Assembly (NCBI RefSeq): GCF_025465275.1
Contig: NZ_JAODNK010000092.1
Coordinates: 1 to 64,000 of the forward strand
DNA: 64,000 bases
Direction: 5' to 3'
Source of the DNA: Nocardia sp.
GTDB taxonomy: Bacteria > Actinomycetota > Actinomycetes > Mycobacteriales > Mycobacteriaceae
The notes under the pieces were generated by a model, which was given only the letters and a program-made list of their open reading frames with translations, was not told the origin of the DNA and did no database searches. Positions 8,836 through 16,824 of this stretch are shown here, piece by piece (the first letter of the stretch is position 1; every line of letters begins with the position of its first letter). Both the position numbers and the translations under genes were made by a program.

Positions 8836-9297
8836 GTGACAAGTACCGAGTACGGCAGCATCGAACGAGAGATCTACGTCGACGCCTCACCCGAGGTGGT
8901 CTTCGAGGTCGTCAGCAGTCCCGAGCACATCTCGGAGTGGTGGACCGACGAGGCCGAGTTCCAGGTGACACCCGGCGCGGTCGGTGAATTGGTCTGGGGC
9001 GACCGGGTGGATGTCCTCCCGATGACGGTGGTGGAGGTGGAGCCGCCCCGATTGTTCTCCTTCCGCTGGTGCTTTCCCGACGGCAAGGTCGACGACTCCG
9101 TCAATTCGCTCCTGGTGACCTTCGAGCTCACCCCTTCCGGTGCCGGCACCAAGATTCGCCTCACCGAGACCGGATTCCGCGAGATGGGCTGGGAGGTGGC
9201 CAAGTTGGAGGAGCAGTACCGCGAGCACAGCATCGGCTGGGACACCTTCGTTCCCCGACTAGGGGAATACGTCACGCGGCTGGTGTCGACCCCATGA
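8836..9297 (+). CDS. SRPBCC (AHSA1/START-like) family protein
   Basis: A 153-residue SRPBCC protein. It shows the family pattern IEREIYVDASPEVVFEVVSSPEHISEWW at the N-terminus and a long C-terminal helix (AKLEEQYREHSIGWDTF). The START-like fold forms a hydrophobic ligand pocket; the ligand is unknown. The GTG start was chosen because a strong GGAGGA site lies directly upstream, after the second operator. The stop overlaps the start of the ArsR gene in ATGA, showing translational coupling. It is the first gene of a three-gene operon. Confidence 0.85.
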   Translation: MTSTEYGSIEREIYVDASPEVVFEVVSSPEHISEWWTDEAEFQVTPGAVGELVWGDRVDVLPMTVVEVEPPRLFSFRWCFPDGKVDDSVNSLLVTFELTPSGAGTKIRLTETGFREMGWEVAKLEEQYREHSIGWDTFVPRLGEYVTRLVSTP

Positions 9298-9647
9298 CCG
9301 CTGCCGTCGACGACGACCTCTGGTCCGCAATCGGGGATCCGACCCGTCGGCGGATGCTCGACCTGCTGCTGGCCGACGGCAATGGCACGGCCACCAGTCT
9401 CAGTGAGCAGCTACCCGTGACCCGGCAGGCCATCTCGAAACATCTCGGCGTACTCGATCGTGTCGGCCTGGTGCACGCCACGCCCGCCGGGCGAGAGCGC
9501 AGGTACCACGTGGACGAGGCGCAACTCGCTCGCGCGGTCGCCCAACTGGCGTCGGTCGGGTCGGCCTGGGACGCCCGGCTCCGGCGTATCAAGCGCATTG
9601 CCGAGGTTATTCAGCGCACGAAAGACCAGCGCGCCACACAGCAGTGA
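9294..9647 (+). CDS. ArsR-family transcriptional regulator
   Basis: A 117-residue winged-helix protein: DDDLWSAIGDPTRRRMLDLL opens it, and VTRQAISKHLGVLDRVGLV is the recognition helix region. It lacks the ELCVCDL-type metal box, so it belongs to the SdpR/YdfF-like branch that regulates neighbouring SRPBCC genes instead of to the metal sensors. It is coupled to the preceding SRPBCC gene by a 4-base overlap. The likely targets are the two inverted repeats upstream of the operon. Confidence 0.85.
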   Translation: MTAAVDDDLWSAIGDPTRRRMLDLLLADGNGTATSLSEQLPVTRQAISKHLGVLDRVGLVHATPAGRERRYHVDEAQLARAVAQLASVGSAWDARLRRIKRIAEVIQRTKDQRATQQ

Positions 9648-9710
9648 ATTCACACAGCAGCGAATTTCTGAACGCCCATACAAGTACGAACACTGGAAAG
9701 AAGATTCGAA

Positions 9711-10154
9711 ATGGTAGACATCCTGCACAGAGTCGGAATCAAGTCCTCGCCCGCCGAGGTCTACACGGCTCTGACCACCACCGAGGGGCTCGCGGGCTGG
9801 TGGGCGACCAATACCCAGGGTGAAGGCAATGACCTGGGCGGTGTGCTCCAATTCCGTTTCGGCGCCGGCGGATTCGATATGAAGGTCCGCGAGCTCACCC
9901 CGGGCAAGCGGGTGTCGTGGGAGGTCGTCGAGGGCCCCGAGGAGTGGGTCGGCACCCACGTGGACTGGGACATCAGCCAGGTCGACGACTACACCATCGT
10001 GCTTTTCAATCACCAGGGTTGGAAGGAGCCGGTCGAGTTCATGCACCATTGCAGCACCAAGTGGGCAGTGTTCCTCATGAGTCTGAAGTCCCTGGTCGAG
10101 ACCGGTAAAGGCGCCCCGGACCCGCACGATGTCAAGATCGACAACTGGAACTGA
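9711..10154 (+). CDS. SRPBCC (AHSA1-like) family protein
   Basis: A 147-residue START-like protein with VDILHRVGIKSSPAEVYTAL at the N-terminus, WWATNTQG and VSWEVVEGPEEWVGT in the central sheet, and a C-terminal helix around HHCSTKWAVFLMSLKSLVETG. It lies 63 bases after the ArsR gene on the same strand and is probably the last gene of that operon. It is not closely similar to the first SRPBCC protein, so the operon provides two distinct pockets. Confidence 0.85.
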   Translation: MVDILHRVGIKSSPAEVYTALTTTEGLAGWWATNTQGEGNDLGGVLQFRFGAGGFDMKVRELTPGKRVSWEVVEGPEEWVGTHVDWDISQVDDYTIVLFNHQGWKEPVEFMHHCSTKWAVFLMSLKSLVETGKGAPDPHDVKIDNWN

Positions 10155-10232
10155 CACAGCCCCGGCCTGCCGAACGGTTTGCCGCCGAGCCTCTTTGACG
10201 CGAGCGACGTGACGGCCGTCACAGTCTTGGCA

Positions 10233-10259
10233 TGTCACACTCCGCATTGCTCAGGGGTC
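10233..10259 (+). promoter_or_regulatory. candidate ECF41-type sigma factor promoter
   Basis: TGTCACA (10233-10239) is followed after exactly 16 bases by GGTC. Known ECF41 promoters have TGTCACA, 16 bases, then CGTC, and ECF41 sigma factors typically control carboxymuconolactone decarboxylase-like genes such as the one starting 59 bases downstream. A perfect 14-bp palindrome, GTGACGGCCGTCAC, lies just upstream at 10209-10222. Confidence 0.5.
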
Positions 10260-10317
10260 TTCCTTACGTACGTGTGCCGCACCGACCGCGGCACGGTCTG
10301 AATGTAAGGACAGGGCA

Positions 10318-10797
10318 ATGGAACTGGAACCTCGATTCAACCTTCGCACCAACGAGCTCGGCGCCAAGATCGGCAAGCGGATAGCCGGTGTCGGCCAGCT
10401 GCTCAGGGAATCAGCGCTGCCGCATGAGACGCAACAGCTAATCGAGATCCGTGCCAGCCAGATCAACGGCTGCGGATTCTGCACCGATATGCACACCAAG
10501 GACGCAGCCGCGGCGGGGGAGACCTCGGTGCGGCTGAACCTGGTTGCCGCCTGGCGGGAGGCAACCGTTTTCTCCGACGCCGAGCGGGCCGCACTGGCCC
10601 TCGCCGAGGAGGGCACCCGGCTGGCCGATACCCGCCACGGCGTCAGTGACGACACCTGGGCGGAGGTCCGCAAGCACTACGACGACGACCAGATCGCGGC
10701 ATTGATATCGGTGGTCGCCGTGATCAACGCCTTCAACCGCTTGAATGTGATCGCCCGAACTCCCGCAGGCAGTTACGAACCGGGGATGTTCAACTGA
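10318..10797 (+). CDS. carboxymuconolactone decarboxylase / AhpD-like protein
   Basis: A 159-residue AhpD-like protein with the redox motif ASQINGCGFCTDMHTKDA (Cys52, Cys55, His59). Members with this CxxC-x3-H arrangement are thiol-active and act in peroxide or alkylation defence; true decarboxylases lack the Cys pair. In actinobacteria these genes are commonly controlled by an adjacent ECF41 (SigJ-like) sigma factor. None is adjacent here, but the upstream region carries a matching promoter. An AAGGACAG ribosome site precedes the ATG. Confidence 0.85.
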   Translation: MELEPRFNLRTNELGAKIGKRIAGVGQLLRESALPHETQQLIEIRASQINGCGFCTDMHTKDAAAAGETSVRLNLVAAWREATVFSDAERAALALAEEGTRLADTRHGVSDDTWAEVRKHYDDDQIAALISVVAVINAFNRLNVIARTPAGSYEPGMFN

Positions 10798-10984
10798 CGG
10801 GCGAAACCACTGGTCAACGAATCGGACGGTAGATGGTCCCGCCTACCGGAAAATCGGTCAAAGCGGTAAATGCGTGTGGCGCAGCGCGCCGAATTCGCGT
10901 CGGGGCGTTGTGATCTTGAGTAGCGGCGGTTTGTGTGGCAGGGTCTAACCGATCTATGGCCGAATACATCGACTGATAATTCCG

Positions 10985-11056
10985 CCTCGACGGAAGACGT
11001 AGCGCGACGGGGATCGGTGCAGCGTGCGGGCCGACGAAGCATAAGCATAGGGAGTG
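10985..11056 (+). repeat. leader duplicated upstream of both mycolyltransferase-like genes (copy 1)
   Basis: This segment and 12170-12245 share blocks such as TCGACGGAA, GACGGAAxACG, GGTGCAGC, TGCGGGCC and CGAAGCA in the same order and at similar distance from the downstream gene. The duplication that produced the tandem genes therefore included their promoter or leader. Confidence 0.55.
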
Positions 11057-11060
11057 ATGA

Positions 11061-12056
11061 GTGCTGCATACAGCTTTCCGTACCGCCGCTTTGACGCTGA
11101 CCGCCGCATTGTCCATGGCGCTGCTCGGCGGCGGCGGCACGGCAGCGGCGGATGCGCAGAAGCCCCCTGCGGTCACCTCCGTCACCAAGGATGGGCGCAC
11201 CTGGCATTTGAAGGTGTACTCGGCGGCGATGGACAAGGACATCGCGGTTGACGTGCAGCGTCCGGTCGACGAATCCATACCCGCGCCGAACCTCTACCTG
11301 CTCAATGGCCTGGACGGCGGTGAGGGCACCGCGAATTGGAAGACCCAGACCGACGTGCTGGGCTGGATGGCCGACAAGCAGGTCAATGTGGTCCAGCCGA
11401 TCGGCGGGCAGGGCAGTTACTACACCGACTGGCTGAAGCCGGATCCGGTCCTGGGCGTGAACGAGTGGAAGACCTTCTTCACCGAGGAGCTTCCGCCGCT
11501 GCTCGACAGCACCCTGAATTCCACCGGCTTGAACGGATTGGCCGGCACCTCGACGTCCGGAACGTCGGTGCTGCAGCTGGCCGAGGCCAAGCCCGGTCTG
11601 TTCAAGTCCGTCGCCGCCTACAGCGGATGCGCGCAGATTGCCGACCCGGCCGGTCAGCTGTTCGTCAATCTTGCGGTCGGCACCTGGGCCGGCGGCGATA
11701 CGAAGAATATGTACGGCCCGTCCGACAGCCCGCTGTGGGCCGCGAACGATCCGGTCATCAATGCCGAGAAGCTGCGCGGCACCCAGCTCTATGTCTCCGC
11801 CGGCAGCGGTATTCCGGTGGCGAATGACGTTCAGTACTACCTGAACAACGGCGGCCCGACGACCCTCGCGCTCGGCATGATCATCGAGGGCGCGGTCAAC
11901 GCCTGCTCGCATAATCTGAAGGGCAAGCTCGATTCGCTGAACATCCCCGCGACCTACCAGTTCAACCCGGTGGGAACGCACTACTGGCCCTACTGGCAGC
12001 AGGCCCTGGAGGAGTCCTGGCCGTTGCTCGCGCAGGGGATGGGACTGGCGAACTAA
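11061..12056 (+). CDS. antigen 85-like mycolyltransferase/esterase, copy 1
   Basis: A 331-residue secreted protein. Residues 1-31 form a Sec signal (AALTLTAALSMALLGGGG, cleavage after TAAADA). The mature part has the antigen-85 esterase layout: LYLLNGLDGGEG near residue 80, the nucleophile elbow LAGTSTSGTSVLQL with Ser164, and the C-terminal catalytic His in FNPVGTHYWPYW. Antigen 85 proteins transfer mycolic acids between trehalose mycolates and to arabinogalactan outside the membrane. The elbow differs from the usual GLSMAG-type sequence, so substrate preference may differ. It is followed by a close paralog. Confidence 0.85.
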   Translation: MLHTAFRTAALTLTAALSMALLGGGGTAAADAQKPPAVTSVTKDGRTWHLKVYSAAMDKDIAVDVQRPVDESIPAPNLYLLNGLDGGEGTANWKTQTDVLGWMADKQVNVVQPIGGQGSYYTDWLKPDPVLGVNEWKTFFTEELPPLLDSTLNSTGLNGLAGTSTSGTSVLQLAEAKPGLFKSVAAYSGCAQIADPAGQLFVNLAVGTWAGGDTKNMYGPSDSPLWAANDPVINAEKLRGTQLYVSAGSGIPVANDVQYYLNNGGPTTLALGMIIEGAVNACSHNLKGKLDSLNIPATYQFNPVGTHYWPYWQQALEESWPLLAQGMGLAN

Positions 12057-12169
12057 CCACTCGTCCAGATGGGCTTGAGCCGAAGCCGGTTGCATGGGAA
12101 GGTCATACGGGCCTTCGGGCCGCCTATGTGTCGATTTCGATAGTCGGCGCACAGGTTTCGAGTGACAGT

Positions 12170-12245
12170 TTCGCTTCGACGGAAAACGCAGCGGCATGGA
12201 CGGTGCAGCCTGCGGGCCCGGCGAAGCACAGGCTGGGGTGACCCA
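12170..12245 (+). repeat. leader duplicated upstream of both mycolyltransferase-like genes (copy 2)
   Basis: Second copy of the upstream block described at 10985-11056, ending about 20 bases before the second gene. The more diverged spacing suggests an old duplication. Confidence 0.55.
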
Positions 12246-12265
12246 CGGATTGGATTGACTGGTTT

Positions 12266-13285
12266 ATGAAGCTCTCCGCACTACGCAGCGTGGCCTCCGT
12301 CCGGACCACCGCTCTAGCGCTCACCGCCGCATTGTCCGTGGCGCTCCTCGCCGGCACGGCTTCGGCGGATCCGCAGAAGGCCCCCTCCGTCACTTCCGTT
12401 TCCAAGGATGGCCGCACCTGGCACCTGAAGGTGTACTCGGCGGCTATGGATACCGAAATCCCTGTCGATGTGCAGCGTCCGCTCGACGATTCCCAGCCCG
12501 CACCGAACCTCTATATGCTCAGCGGGCTGGACGGCGGCGAGGGCAGCGCGAGCTGGCAGGGCAGTACCGATGCCCTCAATTGGCTGAGCGACAAGCCGGT
12601 CAATGTCGTGCTGCCGATCGGTGGTCGCGGCAGCTACTACACCGACTGGCTGCAGAAGGATCCGGCGCTCGGCCTGAACAAGTGGAAGACCTTCCTCACG
12701 GAAGAACTGCCGCCGCTGCTCGACGACACGCTCCACTCCAACGGTCTCAACGCCCTGGCCGGCCTGTCGACCTCGGGTACCTCGGTGCTGCAGCTGGCCG
12801 AGGCCAAGCCCGGTCTGTGGAAGTCCGTCGCCGCCTACAGTGGCTGCGCGCAGATCGCCGACCCGGCGGGTCAGGCCTTCGTCAAGCTCTCCACCGAGAC
12901 GTGGGCCGGCGGCGATACGAAGAATATGTACGGCCCGTCCGACGGCCCGCTGTGGGCTGCGAACGATCCGGTCATCAATGCCGAAAAGCTGCGCGACACA
13001 CTGCTTTACATCTCCAGTGGTAGCGGTATCCCGGTCATGGGAGACGTGCAGTACTACATGAACGGCGCCGGCCCCATGGGCGCCGTGAACCTCGGTCTAG
13101 GCATGGTGATCGAGGGTGCGGTCAACGCTTGCGCCCACAACCTCAAGGACAAGCTCGATTCGCTGAGCATCCCGGCGACCTACCAGTTCAATCCGATCGG
13201 TACGCACCGCTGGTCGTACTGGGAGGATGCGCTGCACACGTCCTGGCCGCTGCTGGCCCAGGGCATGGGTCTGACTCAGCCTTGA
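12266..13285 (+). CDS. antigen 85-like mycolyltransferase/esterase, copy 2
   Basis: A 339-residue secreted paralog of the preceding protein, with long identical stretches (VKDGRTWHLKVYSAAMD-type start, GSYYTDWL, SVAAYSGCAQIADPAGQ, GGDTKNMYGPSD). The signal peptide spans about residues 1-34 (ALALTAALSVALLAGTASA). The nucleophile elbow is LAGLSTSGTSVLQL, closer to classical antigen 85 than the T-variant of copy 1. The His motif is FNPIGTHRWSYW. The 209-base spacer and duplicated leader suggest separate promoters. A bidirectional terminator follows. Confidence 0.85.
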   Translation: MKLSALRSVASVRTTALALTAALSVALLAGTASADPQKAPSVTSVSKDGRTWHLKVYSAAMDTEIPVDVQRPLDDSQPAPNLYMLSGLDGGEGSASWQGSTDALNWLSDKPVNVVLPIGGRGSYYTDWLQKDPALGLNKWKTFLTEELPPLLDDTLHSNGLNALAGLSTSGTSVLQLAEAKPGLWKSVAAYSGCAQIADPAGQAFVKLSTETWAGGDTKNMYGPSDGPLWAANDPVINAEKLRDTLLYISSGSGIPVMGDVQYYMNGAGPMGAVNLGLGMVIEGAVNACAHNLKDKLDSLSIPATYQFNPIGTHRWSYWEDALHTSWPLLAQGMGLTQP

Positions 13286-13291
13286 CCGACT

Positions 13292-13322
13292 CGGTAGGGG
13301 TCCGGCACCGGGACCCCTACCG
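13292..13322. terminator. bidirectional terminator hairpin between convergent genes
   Basis: CGGTAGGGGTCC pairs perfectly with GGACCCCTACCG around a seven-base loop. It fits the 43-base gap between the mycolyltransferase-like gene and the minus-strand diiron oxygenase. Confidence 0.75.
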
Positions 13323-13328
13323 GCACGG

Positions 13329-14300
13329 TCAGGCGGTGGGCTCGCTGCGGTAGCGCGCGGGCCTGCCGTCGATACGCAGAATCTTCCAGATGAGCCGGGA
13401 GGCCGGATTCATCAAGCCGGCATTGCCGATCAGCATGCGTACATCGGCGAAGAAGTCGGTCAATGCCTGGCGTGATTCGGGGCTCCGCCAGTAGACATCG
13501 TTGAAAACCGCACGCGGCACGTCGAATTCGCGCCGGAAGCGGCTCGGGGGAACCGCGATCAACCACAGTGCCACCCGCATGGTGATGGGCGTGACGACCG
13601 ATAGCGCGAAGCGGCTGATCGCCGACAGTTCCGGTACGTGGTGCTCGACGTATTCATGGGCGAACGAAATATGCCGGGCTTCCTCGGCGACATGAATCTG
13701 CATGACCCGAGTGATCATCGGATGCATCTCGGAGTCCGAGCGCAGGATCGACTTCTGGCCGTGATCGATGGGTTCCTCGCCGGCCAGCACCATAATGAAG
13801 AACCAGGTCGGGAACACGATCGGCACCAGCGGGACGATCGGGCCGAGCGCTCGGGTGAGGCGGCTCATCCCCGGCACATCCACGCCGATTCGATTGACCA
13901 CCTGCTGGAACATCTGGGTGTGATTGCACTCCTCGGCAGCCTCGTGCGTGCTGTAGCGGAACTCCGGCGACCCGTTGGGCAGCGAGAAGACATACTGCAT
14001 CAGCCCGCGAATGAGGATGTTTTCGAACTGCAGCCCGACCTTGGCGATATTGGCCTGCCGCCACATCCCGATGCGAATCTGCTTCTCCCGCGGCAGCGCT
14101 CGGTACCAGGGGTGCGCGCCGAACGGATCGGCGGTCGGCAGAATCCAGCGTTCATCGTCGGGCACCACCGCGAAAGCCGGGTCGTCCCAGGGGATATCGA
14201 GGAAGGGATCGAATTTCCGATGCACCGATCCTTCCGAAAGTGTCACGAGTGCGTCGGTGTACTGCTCAGCGGTGGACGTGGCGTGGGTGGTGGACGTCAT
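13329..14300 (-). CDS. AurF-like diiron oxygenase
   Basis: A 323-residue ferritin-like protein of the AurF (p-aminobenzoate N-oxygenase) type. The diiron ligands can be matched: Glu93 in LQFENILIRG, Glu124-x2-His127 in HEAAEECNHTQMF, a Glu near 175, and His203-x3-Glu207-x2-His210 in IHVAEEARHISFAHEY. Many actinobacterial members have unknown substrates; amine or aromatic oxygenation is the family expectation. The gene lies 120 bases downstream of a TetR gene on the same strand, and two copies of a 25-bp operator occupy that gap. Confidence 0.85.
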   Translation of the reverse strand: MTSTTHATSTAEQYTDALVTLSEGSVHRKFDPFLDIPWDDPAFAVVPDDERWILPTADPFGAHPWYRALPREKQIRIGMWRQANIAKVGLQFENILIRGLMQYVFSLPNGSPEFRYSTHEAAEECNHTQMFQQVVNRIGVDVPGMSRLTRALGPIVPLVPIVFPTWFFIMVLAGEEPIDHGQKSILRSDSEMHPMITRVMQIHVAEEARHISFAHEYVEHHVPELSAISRFALSVVTPITMRVALWLIAVPPSRFRREFDVPRAVFNDVYWRSPESRQALTDFFADVRMLIGNAGLMNPASRLIWKILRIDGRPARYRSEPTA

Positions 14301-14320
14301 CGGCTGTCTCCTCGAACCCC

Positions 14321-14345
14321 TGATCGCGACACCATGTCGCGGTCA
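14321..14345. promoter_or_regulatory. TetR-type operator, copy 1
   Basis: TGATCGCGACA-CCA-TGTCGCGGTCA: 11-base inverted arms with one mismatch and a three-base spacer, 21 bases before the start of the diiron oxygenase gene. A second copy lies 65 bp away. Confidence 0.75.
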
Positions 14346-14385
14346 TAGGAGTACGGTAGCTCGGCACGTCAGGTCGAACAAGGGT

Positions 14386-14410
14386 TGACCGTGACAGTAT
14401 GTCGCGATCA
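14386..14410. promoter_or_regulatory. TetR-type operator, copy 2
   Basis: TGACCGTGACA-GTA-TGTCGCGATCA has the same architecture as copy 1 and lies just beyond the stop codon of the TetR gene. The pair frames the oxygenase promoter. Confidence 0.75.
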
Positions 14411-14419
14411 TGGATCGGC

Positions 14420-15115
14420 TTACAGCGCGGCCGACGCGTGAGCCAGCAGCTCGCCGACCGGGATATCGGGGTTGACCTCCAATCCCCGCATACGGGCATG
14501 ACCGTCGACCAGGAACACGATCGACTCGGTCAGCATCCGGCTCACATCGGCCGCGCCCCAGCCCTCGGGCTGCGTGTGCAACCACCGCGTCACCGCGCCG
14601 TCCACCATTGACACTATCGAGAACGCGGCCACGTCGATCGCCGGATCGGTCTGTCCGAGAACGGCGGCGGCCGTCTCGAACAGGAACGCAATCCGTTTGG
14701 CCACAGCGGCTTTGGTGCCCGTCACAATCGCCTGCCCGTTCGGCTCATTGCTCCCGGGCCCCCGCTCGATCCATTCTTGCAACCGCGGATTCGCCGACAC
14801 CAGCATCACGTACACATCGATCGACCGAAAGATCGTCTCCCGCAACGTGTCATCGGGATCGAGGGTCGGCATCACCTCATCCGCATGTGATTCGACCGCA
14901 TGCTCCCGAGTCCGCGCGTCGAGATCCTTCCGATCAATGAAATGCCGATATATCACCGACCGCTTCACCCCGGCCCGATCGGCAATGGCCTGCAATGGAA
15001 TATCCGCCCCCAGCTCACACTCCTCGATCAACTCGATGAGCGCATCCATAATCACCCGCCGCCGCTCGGCATTGTGATCCCCCCAACGCCCACCGACAAC
15101 CTTCGCTACCACCAT
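14420..15115 (-). CDS. TetR-family transcriptional regulator
   Basis: A 231-residue TetR protein with helix-turn-helix IPLQAIADRAGVKRSVIYRHF at about residues 38-58. The C-terminal ligand domain is long and ends with NPDIPVGELLAHASAAL. The open frame continues upstream to 15154, but the ATG at 15115 (MVVAKVVGG) is preferred. It is the likely repressor of the AurF-like gene through the two palindromes that lie immediately downstream of it. Confidence 0.85.
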   Translation of the reverse strand: MVVAKVVGGRWGDHNAERRRVIMDALIELIEECELGADIPLQAIADRAGVKRSVIYRHFIDRKDLDARTREHAVESHADEVMPTLDPDDTLRETIFRSIDVYVMLVSANPRLQEWIERGPGSNEPNGQAIVTGTKAAVAKRIAFLFETAAAVLGQTDPAIDVAAFSIVSMVDGAVTRWLHTQPEGWGAADVSRMLTESIVFLVDGHARMRGLEVNPDIPVGELLAHASAAL

Positions 15116-15218
15116 CCACCCAGCATTCCACCAAACCTCCACCCCCAAGACCAACCACCCCGCAACCCCTTGACCGCCCCCGCGGGCTCAGCCAACCGAC
15201 ACCTCTCGACTTGCAGTT

Positions 15219-15230
15219 CGGTTCGAACCG
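15219..15230. promoter_or_regulatory. perfect 12-bp palindrome of unknown function
   Basis: CGGTTCGAACCG lies about 105 bases upstream of the TetR start and about 70 bases beyond the end of the minus-strand oxidoreductase gene. It could be an operator for the TetR gene; nothing more can be said. Confidence 0.35.
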
Positions 15231-15300
15231 CGACGACAGGTCAGTTCGGCATACGCAGGATGCGGAGCGCGTACTTATAGCAATGGGACGTTCGGGGCGT

Positions 15301-15924
15301 TCAGTGGCTGATGGTCAGGGCGAACGGGGTGAATCCGAAGGTCCTCAGGAGCGGGGCGGTCAGCAGCGTGAATGCCTCGGGCGCTCGGGCGGTGGTGATG
15401 TCGCCGAGGTCGAGTATCCAGTCGGCGGGCCAGCCGAGGTCGGTGAGTAGTGCTGCGGCGCACTGTTTTGCCTGGTCGTCATTGCCGGAGAGGAAGGCGG
15501 TGGCGGGGTGGGGCAGGGACGCGGGGGTGGTCATGACGGTGTAGAGCATGGTGTTGAGAGTTTTGACAACCCGGGTGTGGGGGAGCGCTTGTTGTATTTC
15601 TTCGCCGAGACTGCTGGTGGGATAGATCAATTGGCCGGGTAGGCCGTCCGGTCCGCGGTCGGTCGCATTGGCGACGTCGACGAGGACCTTTCCGGTCAAT
15701 TCGTCGGCAATGCCGGAAAGGACTGCGACGGAGACATTTCCGGGCAGTGCGTTGATGATGATGTCGGCGCCCGCGGCCGCCTCGGCCAATGAAGCGGTGC
15801 CAATCTGCGGAGACAGCTCCACGGGGCCGCGCGCGCCGAACGTCACCGTATGGCCGGCGGAATGGAGTGCGGTAGCAAGATTCCGGCCGACGCGACCGGC
15901 TCCGAGGACAGCGATGGTGGTCAT
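15301..15924 (-). CDS. NAD(P)-binding protein related to F420-dependent NADP oxidoreductase
   Basis: A 207-residue Rossmann protein beginning MTTIAVLGAGRVGRNLATAL (GxGxxG fold). It contains ADIIINALPGNVSVAVL and HTRVVKTLNTMLY, segments typical of the NADP oxidoreductase/F420 reductase family (IPR for coenzyme F420-dependent NADP reductase-like dinucleotide binding). The family reduces NADP with F420H2 or acts on related ketone substrates; the exact donor is unknown. It lies 13 bases after the IMPase-like gene and is presumably cotranscribed with it. Confidence 0.8.
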   Translation of the reverse strand: MTTIAVLGAGRVGRNLATALHSAGHTVTFGARGPVELSPQIGTASLAEAAAGADIIINALPGNVSVAVLSGIADELTGKVLVDVANATDRGPDGLPGQLIYPTSSLGEEIQQALPHTRVVKTLNTMLYTVMTTPASLPHPATAFLSGNDDQAKQCAAALLTDLGWPADWILDLGDITTARAPEAFTLLTAPLLRTFGFTPFALTISH

Positions 15925-15937
15925 GGTTGCTCCTGCT

Positions 15938-16738
15938 TCAGTGGTTCGGGGTGAGTGCGGTGACGGCGGCGGCGTGTACGCCGGGCGCCGCGGCCAGGAA
16001 AGTGTCGGAGGCGGGGGTCCACGCCCCGCCGGTGATATCGGTGACCACACCGCCCGCTTCGGTGACGAGCAGCGCGCCGGCCATGGCGGCGGACCGGTCC
16101 CGTCCGTGCAGCCAGAACACATCCAGCTGTCCGGTGGACAACCGTGCCAGGTGCTGTGTGGACGGCACGCCGGACCGCACGACCAGGGCGTTTCGGTACA
16201 TTGCGGCGATCGATCGGCCCTCGTCGTCGCTCCGCTCGGTTCGCCCCGGGGCGGCTTGGGCGGTCGCGGCCATGGCCACCGCCAGATCGGTCTTGCCGGA
16301 CACGTGGATCGGCAGCCCGTTGCGGAACGCGCCGCCGCCGCGAAGCGCGGTATAGGTCTCGCCGGAAAGCGGAGCGTGCACGACTGTCAGCAGCGTGGTG
16401 TCGTCGCGGACCAGGCTCACGGCCACTGTCCACTCCGGCAGGCCGTGCACCGCATTGATATTGCCGTCCGCGGTGTCGGCCACCCACCATTCGCCCTCGC
16501 CCAGCGGCCCGGTCTCGAATTCCTCAGCCCAGTTCGCACGCGGTCGTACGGCTTGCAACCGAGGACGCAGAATGTCTTCCGCCAGTTGGTCGTTGCGGGT
16601 CAGTGCCGCGCGGATACCGTCCCAGTCGCTGGGCACCGGCCCCGTGGCGGCCAACGCCTCGGCTTGGCGAGCGCCCGCTGTGTGCACGGTCGCTACCACT
16701 TGCTCGAGTTGTGTGACCTCGATTGTCGCGCTGGTCAT
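15938..16738 (-). CDS. inositol monophosphatase-like protein with altered metal-site motif
   Basis: A 266-residue IMPase-fold protein. The first motif reads WWVADTADGNINAVHG where active enzymes have WxxDPxDGTxNF, so Asp-Pro-Ile-Asp-Gly-Thr is changed to Asp-Thr-Ala-Asp-Gly-Asn. The second motif is GRDRSAAMAGALLVTEAGG instead of WDxAAGxxIxxEAGG. The metal-binding Asp residues are partly kept, but substitutions in both motifs suggest altered or weakened phosphatase activity. It is the first gene of a two-gene unit transcribed divergently from an Lrp-type regulator. Confidence 0.75.
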   Translation of the reverse strand: MTSATIEVTQLEQVVATVHTAGARQAEALAATGPVPSDWDGIRAALTRNDQLAEDILRPRLQAVRPRANWAEEFETGPLGEGEWWVADTADGNINAVHGLPEWTVAVSLVRDDTTLLTVVHAPLSGETYTALRGGGAFRNGLPIHVSGKTDLAVAMAATAQAAPGRTERSDDEGRSIAAMYRNALVVRSGVPSTQHLARLSTGQLDVFWLHGRDRSAAMAGALLVTEAGGVVTDITGGAWTPASDTFLAAAPGVHAAAVTALTPNH

Positions 16739-16824
16739 GGTCTTCTCCTTCGCTGTGCGGCGTGGCTGCTGCGGACAGTTCTATCCGCGCTGCACACGTG
16801 AGAGGCGCTCACCAAGGCAGATAT

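Noticed and set aside
15938-16738. Confident assignment as an active inositol monophosphatase
   Set aside because: Both signature motifs are altered (DTADGN for DPIDGT, and GRDRSAAMAG for the WDxAAG form), so only the fold is claimed.
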